Part shown: positions 34,771-43,368 of the stretch, in pieces | Layout of the letters: each line of letters starts with the position of its first letter | How positions within the stretch are numbered: the stretch's first letter is position 1 | Source: Bacillota bacterium | GTDB taxonomy: Bacteria > Bacillota > Dethiobacteria > DTU022 > UBA8154 | Assembly: GCA_030656575.1 (NCBI GenBank) | Contig: JAUSPO010000132.1 | Location: 1-58,258 of the forward strand | Length of the DNA: 58,258 bases | Reading direction: 5' to 3' | Notes under the pieces: generated by a model | Databases searched by the model: none | Seen by the model: only the letters and a program-made list of their open reading frames with translations | What the model was told of the DNA's origin: nothing | Made by a program: the position numbers and the translations under genes

Positions 34771-36141
34771 ATGAAACTGCGAAACAGAATTCTTGGGTCT
34801 TTCATTTTGATCATTGCCGTGGCCGTTGTGGTCATGGCTTTTACATCGCGCATCTATATTAATAATATCTTTGATCGCTATGCTGAAAGCTACCGCAGTG
34901 TCGTGGCTGAGCAATGGGAATATCTCCTTAAGTCATACTACCAGCGCCAGGGAAGCTGGGCAGGTGTGGAAAACATTTTAAATTCCAGACGTAGAAATTC
35001 GCCTGCCCTCAGGGGTCACATGGGAGGTAATATTCGAGGGATGCTCCCGGGAGAAGAATTGGTTCTTACTGACGAAAAAGGGATGGTTCTTTTTGATTCC
35101 CAGGATGAAATATGGGGAGAAGTATTGCCACAGCACTATTTGGACCGGGGGATACCGCTCGTTATTGATGGAAATAGGATAGGTACACTCATTATGCAGC
35201 CAGAGGCTTCCAGGGCAGTTCTGACCATGGAAGAGCAGTTTTCCCGTTCCGTGATACTGGCAGTTCTCTGGGGAGGATTGGCTGCTTTACTGGCAGGGAC
35301 AGTTTTAAGTTTTTTGCTTACGGGGCAGATCTCGAAACCCCTTGCCCTTTTAACATCTTCAGCAAAAAGATTCGCCCGCCGCGATTTCAAGCATCGGGTG
35401 CAAATTAACAGTAAAGATGAAGTGGGAAAGCTTGCAGATGCTTTTAATTTTATGGCCGACAGTATCGAAAAAAATGAAAGGCTGCGCCGCAACCTCACGG
35501 CGGACGTTTCCCATGAACTGCGTACTCCTTTAACCATCCTGAGGGGAAATTTTGAGTCACTTCAGGCAGGCCGGAAACCAACTATGGAGCTAATTTCATC
35601 TCTTCATGATGAAGTTCTCAGACTCAGCAGGTTGGTAAGCGACCTCGAGTCAATAAACCTCGCTGAGGCGGGTAAGCTGCCGCTTCATTACAAAGAAGTG
35701 GAGGTCAGTTCTCTATGCTCCCGGGCCTCTTTCCCATTCCAACACGAAGCTCAGGAACGGGAAATAAATTTTTCCTGGCAAGTTGAAGATAAATTAGAAA
35801 GTTGGGGCATGGATGAAGACCGTATTATGCAGGTATTGATCAATCTTTTGGCCAACGCTTTCAGGTTCACACCCGACAGGGGAAAAATTCTGCTGCAGGC
35901 TGAACAATCAAACGGGAACCTCGTCATTTATATTATTGATTCCGGGCCGGGTATATCCCAGGAGGACATTCCTTTTATTTTTGAACGCTTTTATAAAACG
36001 GGAAGAGGCAGAGGCGAGGGCAGCGGACTGGGTCTCTCCATTGCCAAAAGTTTTGTGGAGGCTCATGGGGGGACAATATCAGCTGACACTCTTCCCGATG
36101 CGGGAAGCATCTTTACCTTCAGCATCCCTCCATCCAAGTAA
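34771..36141 (+). CDS. Sensor histidine kinase
   Basis: 456 residues. Two membrane helices (FILIIAVAVVVMAF, about 11-24, and a second near 165-185), an extracytoplasmic sensor region rich in Arg, Gly and Glu, a HAMP segment (SKPLALLTSSAKRFARRDF), HisKA with His248 in ADVSHELRTPLTILRG, and HATPase with NLLANAFRFTP, DSGPGI and GSGLGLSIAKSFVEAHGG. It would phosphorylate the response regulator upstream. A Spy-like protein is convergent downstream, so an envelope or metal signal is a possible input. Confidence 0.93.
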   Translation: MKLRNRILGSFILIIAVAVVVMAFTSRIYINNIFDRYAESYRSVVAEQWEYLLKSYYQRQGSWAGVENILNSRRRNSPALRGHMGGNIRGMLPGEELVLTDEKGMVLFDSQDEIWGEVLPQHYLDRGIPLVIDGNRIGTLIMQPEASRAVLTMEEQFSRSVILAVLWGGLAALLAGTVLSFLLTGQISKPLALLTSSAKRFARRDFKHRVQINSKDEVGKLADAFNFMADSIEKNERLRRNLTADVSHELRTPLTILRGNFESLQAGRKPTMELISSLHDEVLRLSRLVSDLESINLAEAGKLPLHYKEVEVSSLCSRASFPFQHEAQEREINFSWQVEDKLESWGMDEDRIMQVLINLLANAFRFTPDRGKILLQAEQSNGNLVIYIIDSGPGISQEDIPFIFERFYKTGRGRGEGSGLGLSIAKSFVEAHGGTISADTLPDAGSIFTFSIPPSK

Positions 36142-36154
36142 AGTGTGAAAAAAA

Positions 36155-36199
36155 GCAAGGGGCGGAAGGTGTAAAAATACAACACACTTCCGCCCTGCT
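36155..36199. terminator. Bidirectional terminator between the kinase and Spy-like genes
   Basis: GCAAGGGGCGGAAGGTGT pairs with ACACTTCCGCCCTGC with a small mismatch; A-rich on the left and TTTAT on the right. Confidence 0.8.
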
Positions 36200-36232
36200 T
36201 TATATCCTGACTAAGCTATCTGGTCTTACCCC

Positions 36233-36643
36233 TTAGCGAACTCTACCTTGGAATTTGGCAAGGTTCTGATGGCGATTGGAGAACCTCTTTGCAGGTCCCA
36301 TGGAATCAAAGCGCTCCATGTATTCTTCCGGGATGTAGGGCCTTAATTCTTCTTTCATCTCTTCTTTTAAATCCCACATTTCGGTACGTATCTCCCTTGA
36401 TTCCTCAATCTGTCCCTGATCCCGTAAGCTGCGAAATTGCTCCTTTAAGACTGCGATTTTATCCATGAACTTCTCTCTGATAGCGGTTACTTCCGCCTTG
36501 GCTTCCGGGGAAATTGATTCGAGCCAACAGCCGTTCACATTATCCGGGCCACGACCATTGCCGCCACCAAATGCCAGAACTGCCTGAGATGTTCCCATTA
36601 CCAGCAGTGCAAGCGCCAGCAGCACAAAAATTGTTTTACGCAT
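36233..36643 (-). CDS. Spy/CpxP-like periplasmic-type stress protein
   Basis: 136 residues from ATG 36643 (AAAGGAGGTG upstream; GTG 36655 would sit in the site). Signal peptide (FVLLALALLVMGTSQAVLA), then a helical, charged protein (EVTAIREKFMDKIAVLKEQF, then SREIRTEMWDLKEEMKEEL) of the Spy/CpxP/ZraP shape. In Gram-negatives these are envelope chaperones or metal sensors. Here it would be secreted or wall-associated. The adjacent two-component system may regulate it. Confidence 0.6.
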   Translation of the reverse strand: MRKTIFVLLALALLVMGTSQAVLAFGGGNGRGPDNVNGCWLESISPEAKAEVTAIREKFMDKIAVLKEQFRSLRDQGQIEESREIRTEMWDLKEEMKEELRPYIPEEYMERFDSMGPAKRFSNRHQNLAKFQGRVR

Positions 36644-36732
36644 GATGGACTGCACCTCCTTTCGTTGAACTTTACGTGCAAGTATATTTTAACCAGTGGA
36701 TTTCAACATTTGGTTAAGCATTTGTGAAGAAT

Positions 36733-37395
36733 TTATGAAGATTTAGAAAGCAGATGGTTAACGGCTTCACGGTAAATGTTTAGACCGTTGGGGCAATAAC
36801 ATTTTGAATCGCAGTCCAGACAGCGGTTTATTCCCAATTCAATGGCCTGTTTGTGTCGGTTCCTGTTATCACGGGGGTCCAGGCTTAACTGGGCCAGTTT
36901 TACAAAAATGTAGGGGCCTCCAAAATCTTTATCTCCGAATATATACTGGGGACAGGAGGCAAAGCATGAAAGGCACTCTGCACAGCTGCGAAGTTTTGCC
37001 CCCTCCTCGGGCTCGAGAACAATCCCTGAATTACAGTTTTCTTCATCAACAAAGAGAAAACGCTTCTGCAAATCAAGAAAAAAGCTTTCCCTGTCAATGA
37101 CCAGATCCCTGATAACCGGAAGTTTTGACAGCGGAGAGAGACGCATTCCGTCCTTTACATAGGTATGACATGCCATACGCGGTTTCCCGTCCACTTCCAC
37201 GGCACACAACCCACATCTTTTATACCTGCACCCATAACGAAATGCCAGTGTGGGATCAAGTTCTTCCTGGATATAGAGTAAAGTGCCCAGGACCGTATTC
37301 TTTTCCTCAAAGGGGATTTCATAGCGACACCACGAAGGGGGCTGATCATTTTCAGGGTTATTTCTTAGTATGCTAACAATAATGGTTTCTGACAT
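36733..37395 (-). CDS. Succinate dehydrogenase/fumarate reductase-like iron-sulfur subunit
   Basis: 220 residues. N-terminal plant-type ferredoxin fold with YGCRYKRCGLCAVEVDG and ACHTY (2Fe-2S), then two cysteine clusters (CAECLSCFASCP and CLDCDSKCYCP) for 4Fe-4S/3Fe-4S centres. The last cluster is unusual (CxxCxxxCxCP). It moves electrons between the flavoprotein and a membrane partner. The gene follows the flavoprotein gene by 2 bases, and no membrane anchor subunit is seen. Confidence 0.82.
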   Translation of the reverse strand: MSETIIVSILRNNPENDQPPSWCRYEIPFEEKNTVLGTLLYIQEELDPTLAFRYGCRYKRCGLCAVEVDGKPRMACHTYVKDGMRLSPLSKLPVIRDLVIDRESFFLDLQKRFLFVDEENCNSGIVLEPEEGAKLRSCAECLSCFASCPQYIFGDKDFGGPYIFVKLAQLSLDPRDNRNRHKQAIELGINRCLDCDSKCYCPNGLNIYREAVNHLLSKSS

Positions 37396-37397
37396 CC

Positions 37398-38357
37398 TTA
37401 CACCGCCTCGGTATAAATCTTCATCTTATCCTCTTCTTTAAATACAACAATGTTCCGCCGCCAATTTTCTTCATCTTTATGTGGAAAGTCCAGACGAAAG
37501 TGTGCTCCTCTAGTCTCCTGACGCAGCAGTGCGGATCTTGTAATCAATTCAGCAGCAGTAAGCATGTGTTGAAGCTCCAGCGCATGCCAAATATCCCTGT
37601 TGTACAACTTATGGGGAGAGATATTCACGTCCGCGAAGTCCTTTCTCACTTCTTCTATTTCCTTCAACGCCACCTGCAGGTCTGCTTCATGCCTTGTAAT
37701 CCCTACTCTTTCCCACATTGTTTTCTGCAGCCGGCGCTGCAGTTTGAGAGGCGAAAAAGAACCTTTTCGACCGATAAGCCCGGTAATATTGTCAAACTTT
37801 TCTCTGCTAAAATGAAGAGGCACCCGGCTTTTACTCTCCCTTGCCGCAGCTTCACCAGCCGCGAATCCAAAAACAAAAAGTTCTGCCAGTGATACTGAGC
37901 CCAAACGGTTTCCGCCATGGATGCCTCCCATGGCCTGCCCTGCCGCGTATAGCCCACGGACACTGCTTTCCCCTGATGTATTGACCTTTACTCCGCCCAT
38001 AAAGTAGTGAGCTGGGGCTACATCCCACGGTTCTTCCCAGCGAAATGCAGCTTCACCATAAGCCAGGCGGACAGCGTCAAACTGTCCTCTCTTCATCCGG
38101 GCCCTCCACATGCCCATCCCCTCTTCCGAAGAAATGTTAGGCCTGAGATCCAAAAGAAGCCCGCCATAACGGGTTCCGCCTCCCTGGGAAATTTCCTTTG
38201 CCATAGCATTTGTCAATGCAGCACGAGTTAAATTGTCCATTTTTTCAAGGATAATATCACCCCTGTTATTGCGTAAAACACCTGCAGGGGCAGCCAGGTT
38301 GGATTCCCCAACAAATACTCCGCACATGGATGCCGGGTGAGTCAGTCCCTGTTCCAC
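37398..38357 (-). pseudogene. Fumarate reductase/succinate dehydrogenase-like flavoprotein lacking the N-terminal FAD domain
   Basis: A 319-residue frame from GTG 38357. It starts within the family at FLRGVEQGLTHPAS (a few more residues are open upstream, QRVYQIREFL), then has the capping and C-terminal regions (VKVNTSGESSVRGLYAAGQA, GGNRLGSVSLAELFVFGFAA, and a helical C-domain). The ~200-residue Rossmann FAD-binding start is missing; instead a hydrolase gene ends 5 bases upstream. A deletion or insertion junction near 38395 is likely. The product would not bind FAD normally. Confidence 0.75.
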
Positions 38358-38362
38358 CCCTC

Positions 38363-39151
38363 TTAAGAACTCTCTGATTTGGTAAACTCTTTGATTGCAT
38401 CAAAATACTGCTCCATGCCCACAAACATAATATCGTTATGACCCGCATCCGGGATGATGAGCAGCTGCTTGTTCACCGCCCCCAGGTTTTCATATAAATA
38501 ACGTGCTTCACCCGGGGGAACAAGGCTGTCTGCCTCCCCGTGAATAATCAGGGATTTTACAGTAATATTACCGGCTTTATCCAGACATTCGTTGTCAAGC
38601 TTGGCAAGGATGGCCTCCTCAAAGGGGAGCTCAATATACTTAATAATTCTAACGGCATTAATAAAACCACTTTCGACAATAAGCCCATTAATTTTCTCCG
38701 GATAATGGCTGGCCAGTTCCAGAGCGGAGACGCTCCCCAAAGATCTTCCCATGATCCACAGATCATACGGGAAACCTCTCAATGCAAGTTCATTCCTTAT
38801 ACCTTCAAACAGGCGATGCGCATCTTCTATCATTGCGCCAAAAGAGGGCATGCCGCCGCTGGCTCCGTAACCACGGTAGTCTGCCACTACGAGGTTCATA
38901 CCATTTTGGGTATATAAGCGAGAAATGTCGTCGTAATCGCTTACTACCTCCCCATTACCGTGAAAATACAGAATCCAGGGACGGGCTTTTTCTGACTTGT
39001 AGAAGCGGCAGGAAATGAATAGATCGCCTTCAACAGGGACAAAAAGGTCGAACGCATCAGCAGGACAGGGCGTAAAATCTTTCCGTGGATGAAAAAGATA
39101 ATTAATCAATATGGGATGGTCCACTAATTTGTAACTTGACACGATTATCAT
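38363..39151 (-). CDS. Alpha/beta hydrolase (BEM46/YfhR-like)
   Basis: 262 residues. Oxyanion region YFHGNGEV, nucleophile Ser in IMGRSLGSVSALE, Asp in HGEADSLVPP and His in DAGHNDI form a canonical hydrolase triad. Substrate unknown. Its last codons overlap sequence homologous to the flavoprotein in another frame, so the original C-terminus may have been changed when the two were joined. Confidence 0.85.
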   Translation of the reverse strand: MIIVSSYKLVDHPILINYLFHPRKDFTPCPADAFDLFVPVEGDLFISCRFYKSEKARPWILYFHGNGEVVSDYDDISRLYTQNGMNLVVADYRGYGASGGMPSFGAMIEDAHRLFEGIRNELALRGFPYDLWIMGRSLGSVSALELASHYPEKINGLIVESGFINAVRIIKYIELPFEEAILAKLDNECLDKAGNITVKSLIIHGEADSLVPPGEARYLYENLGAVNKQLLIIPDAGHNDIMFVGMEQYFDAIKEFTKSESS

Positions 39152-39272
39152 CCTCTCGAAATATATGTACTGGAGTTTTACTCAGTCCTGGACTAAAATA
39201 GATTTAAAGATAAAGATATTGATAAAATTCAACCAGGCAGGGTTAATTCCTCTAAACAAGGAGTGTTTCGTA

Positions 39273-39653
39273 ATGATAAATTTCAGAGGGCATCACCTCA
39301 TTTGTCTGCATTTTTTTAGAGGAGAGGGTTACGGTCGTGACTTTGTCAAAAACCTGGAAGATCTTGTCAGTAGAGCAGAAAACGACGAAATAATATTCGT
39401 TTGCGCAGGAGCCGATCATGTCTGCAGGTCATGCCCATCGCTTCTGAATAACATATGTACGCAAAAAAATGGAGCTGATGAAGAAATTAAAAAACTCGAT
39501 AACTCCGCTCTTGATTTTCTTAATCTTGCAGTGGGAGAAAAAGTTTTATGGAGCGAGATAAAGAAAAAAATTAATTCCGCCCCGAGGAAATGGTTTATTT
39601 CTTTTTGTGAAGGCTGTGGCTGGGAGAATGTATGTAAAAAAATCCAAACGTAA
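39273..39653 (+). CDS. DUF1284 family protein
   Basis: 126 residues from ATG 39273 (AAGGAGTG upstream). FRGHHLICLHFFRGEGYG at the start and paired cysteines (DHVCRSCPSLLNNIC, and FCEGCGWENVC at the end) match DUF1284, possibly a metal-binding family of unknown function. It stands alone. Confidence 0.8.
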   Translation: MINFRGHHLICLHFFRGEGYGRDFVKNLEDLVSRAENDEIIFVCAGADHVCRSCPSLLNNICTQKNGADEEIKKLDNSALDFLNLAVGEKVLWSEIKKKINSAPRKWFISFCEGCGWENVCKKIQT

Positions 39654-39746
39654 TCTGCAATATATTACTATTATTATATCCTATAAGATATACACAAAAC
39701 AGTACCTTTTTCCACAATACAACATACACTACAAAGTGAACCCCAA

Positions 39747-39826
39747 AGTGAACCCCTTTCAGCAAGGCTGAAACTTCGGGGAATCAGATGGAGAGGCTAC
39801 TCCACCTGATTGAAAAATTCTAAAAT
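39747..39826. repeat. Palindrome-rich element (PATE/IS200-end-like), copy 1
   Basis: Two stems: TTTCAGCAAGGCTGAAA, and ATCAGATGGAG with CTCCACCTGAT around AGGCTA (39783-39810). The same series occurs in inverted orientation at 43305-43368. It lies about 50 bases upstream of the TIR gene; the gap 39654-39746 has nothing else. Confidence 0.65.
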
Positions 39827-39873
39827 CAGGATAAATCCTTTTGAAAAATTAATATTACAAGGAGGTTACCAAG

Positions 39874-40569
39874 TTGTCCACTTCCTATGATATCTTTCTA
39901 AGCTATCATAGCCGTGATAGAGCTGCTGTCAAAGTAATTGCCGAAACTTTAATTAATCGGGGCATTAATCCTTTCTTTGATAAATGGAACTTAACGCCTG
40001 GTCAGCCCTGGTTAACGGAAATTGAAGAGGCGCTGCACAGCAGCAAAGCTTTTGCCATATTTATCGGCAGGGAAGGTATTGGCCCAGTACAGGTGGCAGA
40101 AATGCGTGCTGTCATGAACAGGAAATTCAGAGAACAGGGCTACCCCTCTATACCTGTTTTATTACCGGGAGCCAATCCCGCCGATCGTTATCATCTGCCG
40201 GCCTTTCTGGCCCAACAAACCTGGGTGGACCTACGCTCAGGCCTGGAGAATAGAGAAGAATTAGAGCGCTTCATAGCACAAATATCTATCGAAGCCAAAC
40301 CCGAAGCCACAGTCATGCTATGCTCAGCAAAGAAAAATCAAGTAGATAAAGGAATGCTGCTGCGCACTCTCGTTCACCTTGAGGAGGAAGATCTGGTCTA
40401 CCTGGGGGAAATCACCGGCATCCGCAGGGCTGAGTTACGTCACAATGGCATCAAAACAATAGCGGTAAGTCTGGTTAACCGGGCAGAAGTCCTTGGCCTT
40501 TTAGAAGTGCTTCAATCAAATCTTGTTATAGAATATCCTGCATTGTCACATCAAAAAGGGATCTCCTGA
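39874..40569 (+). CDS. TIR-domain protein with an uncharacterised C-terminal domain
   Basis: 231 residues from TTG 39874 (AAGGAGGT eight bases upstream). The first ~140 residues are a TIR domain: YDIFLSYHSRDRAAVKVIA, FFDKWNLTPGQPWLTEIEEA (putative NADase Glu at 51/52), AFAIFIGREG and SIPVLLPGA. The last ~80 (MLLRTLVHLEEEDLVYLGEI ... LVNRAEVLGLLEVLQSNLVI) match nothing I recognise. Bacterial TIR proteins cleave NAD+ or make signalling molecules in defence. An amidohydrolase gene follows 46 bases later, past a hairpin. Any defence role is inference. Confidence 0.8.
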   Translation: MSTSYDIFLSYHSRDRAAVKVIAETLINRGINPFFDKWNLTPGQPWLTEIEEALHSSKAFAIFIGREGIGPVQVAEMRAVMNRKFREQGYPSIPVLLPGANPADRYHLPAFLAQQTWVDLRSGLENREELERFIAQISIEAKPEATVMLCSAKKNQVDKGMLLRTLVHLEEEDLVYLGEITGIRRAELRHNGIKTIAVSLVNRAEVLGLLEVLQSNLVIEYPALSHQKGIS

Positions 40570-40580
40570 TCATCCCTTTT
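40554..40580 (+). terminator. Hairpin between the TIR and amidohydrolase genes
   Basis: AAAAGGGAT (40554-40562) and ATCCCTTTT (40572-40580) form a perfect 9-bp stem that overlaps the TIR stop codon. Only T4 remains outside it, so it would be a weak terminator or an mRNA processing/attenuation point. Confidence 0.5.
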
Positions 40581-40615
40581 GCCCGAAAAACTCATCTAAG
40601 AAAAGGATGTTTGTG

Positions 40616-41824
40616 ATGCGCAGATACCCCATATCCTCAAAAGACAAGCTGGTAGTTATAGCAAACGTACTCAAGCCTTTACTGCAGGACAGCCGTCGCT
40701 TCTACGGAAATAGTAAATGCACGGCGGCACTCTATATCAAAGCAGGACGGTTGTGTGAGATACAGCAAATTATTGATCCTTGGACTTATACAGCACCTGA
40801 AGGCTGGGAAGTGATCAGAATTCCAGCCCAGTGGCTGCTTGTCCCAGCTTTCGTCGATTGCCATGTTCACCTTGCCTTAGACGGGATTAGCGGTTTTAAA
40901 GGGCTTCATGGACCCGTGGATGATGGGGCCATCGCTGAAAGGCTTCGCCAGGCTGCTGATGGGGGGATAACGGCCTTACGAGACGGAGGTGACCGTTATG
41001 AAACGAGTTTTAAGGCCAGGCTGATCAGCGAAATAAATGATTATCCAAGAGTGATTTGCACAGGTAGAGCAATTTTCCGAAAGGGCCTCTATGGGACAAA
41101 CCTGGGTGGAGAGGGTATAGAGAGTATGGACGATGTAGAAAAACGGCTGCTTCAGCTCAAGGAAAAAGGAGCTGAACAGATCAAGGTGGTTCTCTCTGGG
41201 CTGATAAGCTTCAGCAATCCAGGTAAAGTTGGACCCCTGCACTTTTCTGTGGATGAAATGAAAACCATTACTGTCAGGGCAAAGGAATACGGACTGCCCG
41301 TAATGGTCCATGTTAATTCAGATCAGGCCGTACGTATTGCAGTAGAGGCCGGAGTAAGCACGGTAGAGCATGGATTTTTTCTATCAGCAGAGACACTTCA
41401 GTTGATGGCAGATAATAATGTGGGCTGGATACCTACAGCTGCTCCGGCAGCAGCAGCCATATCCCAAACAAAGAGCCGAAAAGAAGCAGTTTCAATCAAA
41501 AAAATATTAGAACAGCATCTGAATATGATCAAGCTGGGTCATGAAATGGGAGTAATAATCGGAATTGGAACTGACACCGGCTCGCCGGGAGTGGACTGGA
41601 ATAACGGCTACAGGCAGGAAATGAAGCTATTCGCCCGTGCCGGTCTATCATCCCTTGATATTTTAATGATGGCGTCAATAAATGGAGCAGGTTTTTTAGG
41701 TTTAAAAAAAGAAAGGGGTTTAATATCAATTGGGCAGAAAGCGCACTGGTTATGCCTGGAACAAGATATACTTTCCAATATGGAGAATTTTAACGGCCCC
41801 GCAGGCATTATCCTGCCCCATTAG
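40616..41824 (+). CDS. Amidohydrolase family protein
   Basis: 402 residues from ATG 40616 (AAAGGA upstream). TIM-barrel metal-dependent hydrolase: HVHLALDGI (metal-binding HxH), Lys in EQIKVVLSG (possibly carboxylated), VHVNSDQ (His), EHGFFLSAE (His) and IGTDTGSPG (Asp). This is the imidazolonepropionase/prolidase-like branch; substrate unknown. It may be cotranscribed with the TIR gene. The stop is followed by GC-rich repeats. Confidence 0.82.
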   Translation: MRRYPISSKDKLVVIANVLKPLLQDSRRFYGNSKCTAALYIKAGRLCEIQQIIDPWTYTAPEGWEVIRIPAQWLLVPAFVDCHVHLALDGISGFKGLHGPVDDGAIAERLRQAADGGITALRDGGDRYETSFKARLISEINDYPRVICTGRAIFRKGLYGTNLGGEGIESMDDVEKRLLQLKEKGAEQIKVVLSGLISFSNPGKVGPLHFSVDEMKTITVRAKEYGLPVMVHVNSDQAVRIAVEAGVSTVEHGFFLSAETLQLMADNNVGWIPTAAPAAAAISQTKSRKEAVSIKKILEQHLNMIKLGHEMGVIIGIGTDTGSPGVDWNNGYRQEMKLFARAGLSSLDILMMASINGAGFLGLKKERGLISIGQKAHWLCLEQDILSNMENFNGPAGIILPH

Positions 41825-41839
41825 CTATCTCCACATAAA

Positions 41840-41935
41840 GACAAAAGAACCGTCCCCGTGTCTGTGTCCCCGTGTCTGTGCTGAGATTTCTGAGAGTCAG
41901 GGAACCGTCCCCTGTCTCACCCCGCGTCACCCCGC
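41840..41935. repeat. GC-rich short repeats between convergent genes
   Basis: TGTCCCCGTGTCTG-type units twice (about 41853-41880) and CGTCACCCCG twice (41916-41935), in between AACCGTCCCCTGTCTCA. The end of the RNase H-like gene lies inside them. Confidence 0.55.
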
Positions 41936-42778
41936 GTAACCGTTTCTTCTCAGGCCATACTGTAACCGTTCGATTATTTCTCTTGTTGGCTTGAAGGGGA
42001 TATCTGTGATGTTGGCAGGAAGGGGAAGTTGTTCTTCTCTGAAAGGGGTAAAGGCTATGAACTGATTATATGACAGAAATGCCAGTCTCTCCAGGTTGAT
42101 GGTATCTTCCATGTTATAGGAAAGGAGAGTTTCCAGAGCCTGAACATTGCCGGAACGCTGGTATTCGCGCCACAGCAGTACTGCCATAAAACCATCGACT
42201 CCTTCTAAATCTCCCCGGTCAATCCCGAGCTGTCTTTCACAGCCTTTAAGGCCGCCCTTATAGCCAAGCCTGGCAAGAACAAAACGAAGATCGAGGTGGG
42301 CCTGGTCAAGCTTGATCCGAAACTGCCTTTCAAGGAAAGGAAGATCAAAGCATTTTCCGTTATATGTAATTAGCAGGCTGTAGTCTCTTATATCTTCCAC
42401 AAACTGCTCCAGGTTGTCCCCCCAGACATAATAACTTAGCTTCTTCCCGTCGTACAGGGATATGGTTGTAACGTGATCCTCGTAATTGCCCAACCCCGTG
42501 GTTTCAATGTCCAGGTAAGCGGCAGCGTGGTTAAAATCAGCGAAAAGCCTCCACTGTTGATTAACAGGCAGCCTCTTTGAAAAATAGCTTACTTCCGTCT
42601 TTTCAAAACTTTTTCTTGAAAGAGCAATCTGATTTTTGAGTATAGGAGAGTTTTTGGAGATAACACTGCTGCTTAAAGAGTTTTCCAAGTCATCCCAATT
42701 ATTAATTCCCCGATTCCAGTAATTGCTTTCTGTTTTTTCCCCAATTCCGGAAAGATGTAAAAAGGTTTGTTTTATCAT
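41927..42778 (-). CDS. RNase H-like (YprB-type) exonuclease domain protein
   Basis: 283 residues. DEDD-type motifs: LDIETTGLG, ITYNGKCFDLPFL, HLDLRFVL and YNMEDTINLE. It belongs with the YprB-like exonucleases; true substrate unknown. Its start overlaps the arsC stop by 4 bases, so the two are cotranscribed. Confidence 0.85.
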   Translation of the reverse strand: MIKQTFLHLSGIGEKTESNYWNRGINNWDDLENSLSSSVISKNSPILKNQIALSRKSFEKTEVSYFSKRLPVNQQWRLFADFNHAAAYLDIETTGLGNYEDHVTTISLYDGKKLSYYVWGDNLEQFVEDIRDYSLLITYNGKCFDLPFLERQFRIKLDQAHLDLRFVLARLGYKGGLKGCERQLGIDRGDLEGVDGFMAVLLWREYQRSGNVQALETLLSYNMEDTINLERLAFLSYNQFIAFTPFREEQLPLPANITDIPFKPTREIIERLQYGLRRNGYAG

Positions 42779-43227
42779 CTGACTGCTCCTTCTTGTAATT
42801 CATCCAGCAATTCATTAACCAGCTTTGAAATGCTGTCTCTGACTTCCCTGAACGCTTTTAAGACTTCTTCTTGGTCCCCGGCCGTTTTAGCAGGATCAGG
42901 CAGGGCCCAATGGCGTTTTTCTACCTTTCCCGGAACAAGGGGGCAGTTTTCCTGGGCGTCACCACAGAGTGTAATGATCAGATCGGCATCATTAAAATGA
43001 TTCATATTAATGGGGTCAGATGTCTGGGCAGATATGTCTACCCCGGATTCATCCATAACCATGATCGTAAAAGGATTTATTCCCTGAGGAGAAATCCCTG
43101 CACTAGCTTCCAACAGGTCAGCACCATAGTGATTGGCAAAACCTTCAGCCATCTGGCTCCGGCAGGAATTTCCTGTGCAAAGGAAAACCACTTTAATTTT
43201 TTTCCCCGTTGTTCTCATATTTTGCAT
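42775..43227 (-). CDS. arsC: Arsenate reductase, thioredoxin-coupled
   Basis: 150 residues of the low-molecular-weight phosphatase-like ArsC. Active-site loop FLCTGNSCRSQMAEG, plus the Cys pair in ITLCGDAQENCP that passes the disulfide to thioredoxin. It reduces arsenate to arsenite. No arsR or arsenite pump is next to it, so its role may be stand-alone or include protein-tyrosine phosphatase activity. AAAGGGGC precedes ATG 43227. Confidence 0.9.
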   Translation of the reverse strand: MQNMRTTGKKIKVVFLCTGNSCRSQMAEGFANHYGADLLEASAGISPQGINPFTIMVMDESGVDISAQTSDPINMNHFNDADLIITLCGDAQENCPLVPGKVEKRHWALPDPAKTAGDQEEVLKAFREVRDSISKLVNELLDELQEGAVR

Positions 43228-43258
43228 AAATTAGCCCCTTTTATCTTGGTTTTTCTTT

Positions 43259-43368
43259 TGGGCTTAAGACCCCACCTCTAAGCATAGCGTAGGTGGGACT
43301 TTTCGATCAGGTGGAGTAGACTCTCCACCTGATTTCTCGATGTTTCAGCTTTGCTGAAACGAGTTCAC
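43259..43368. repeat. Palindrome-rich element (PATE/IS200-end-like), copy 2
   Basis: Three stems in order: CCCACCT / AGGTGGG, ATCAGGTGGAG / CTCCACCTGAT (43306-43333, perfect 11 bp) and GTTTCAGC / GCTGAAAC. The last two match 39747-39810 in inverted orientation. It resembles the end structure of IS200/IS605 elements without any transposase. It abuts the murC stop. Confidence 0.7.

Noticed and set aside
38007-38231. Frames on the plus strand opposite the flavoprotein gene
   Set aside because: Shadow frames of a conserved coding region; no independent evidence.
41840-41935. REP family member between amidohydrolase and YprB-like genes
   Set aside because: Similar G/C-rich look but lacks the GACAAGGGGACGGGG core and the GTTGTCA ends; treated as separate short repeats.
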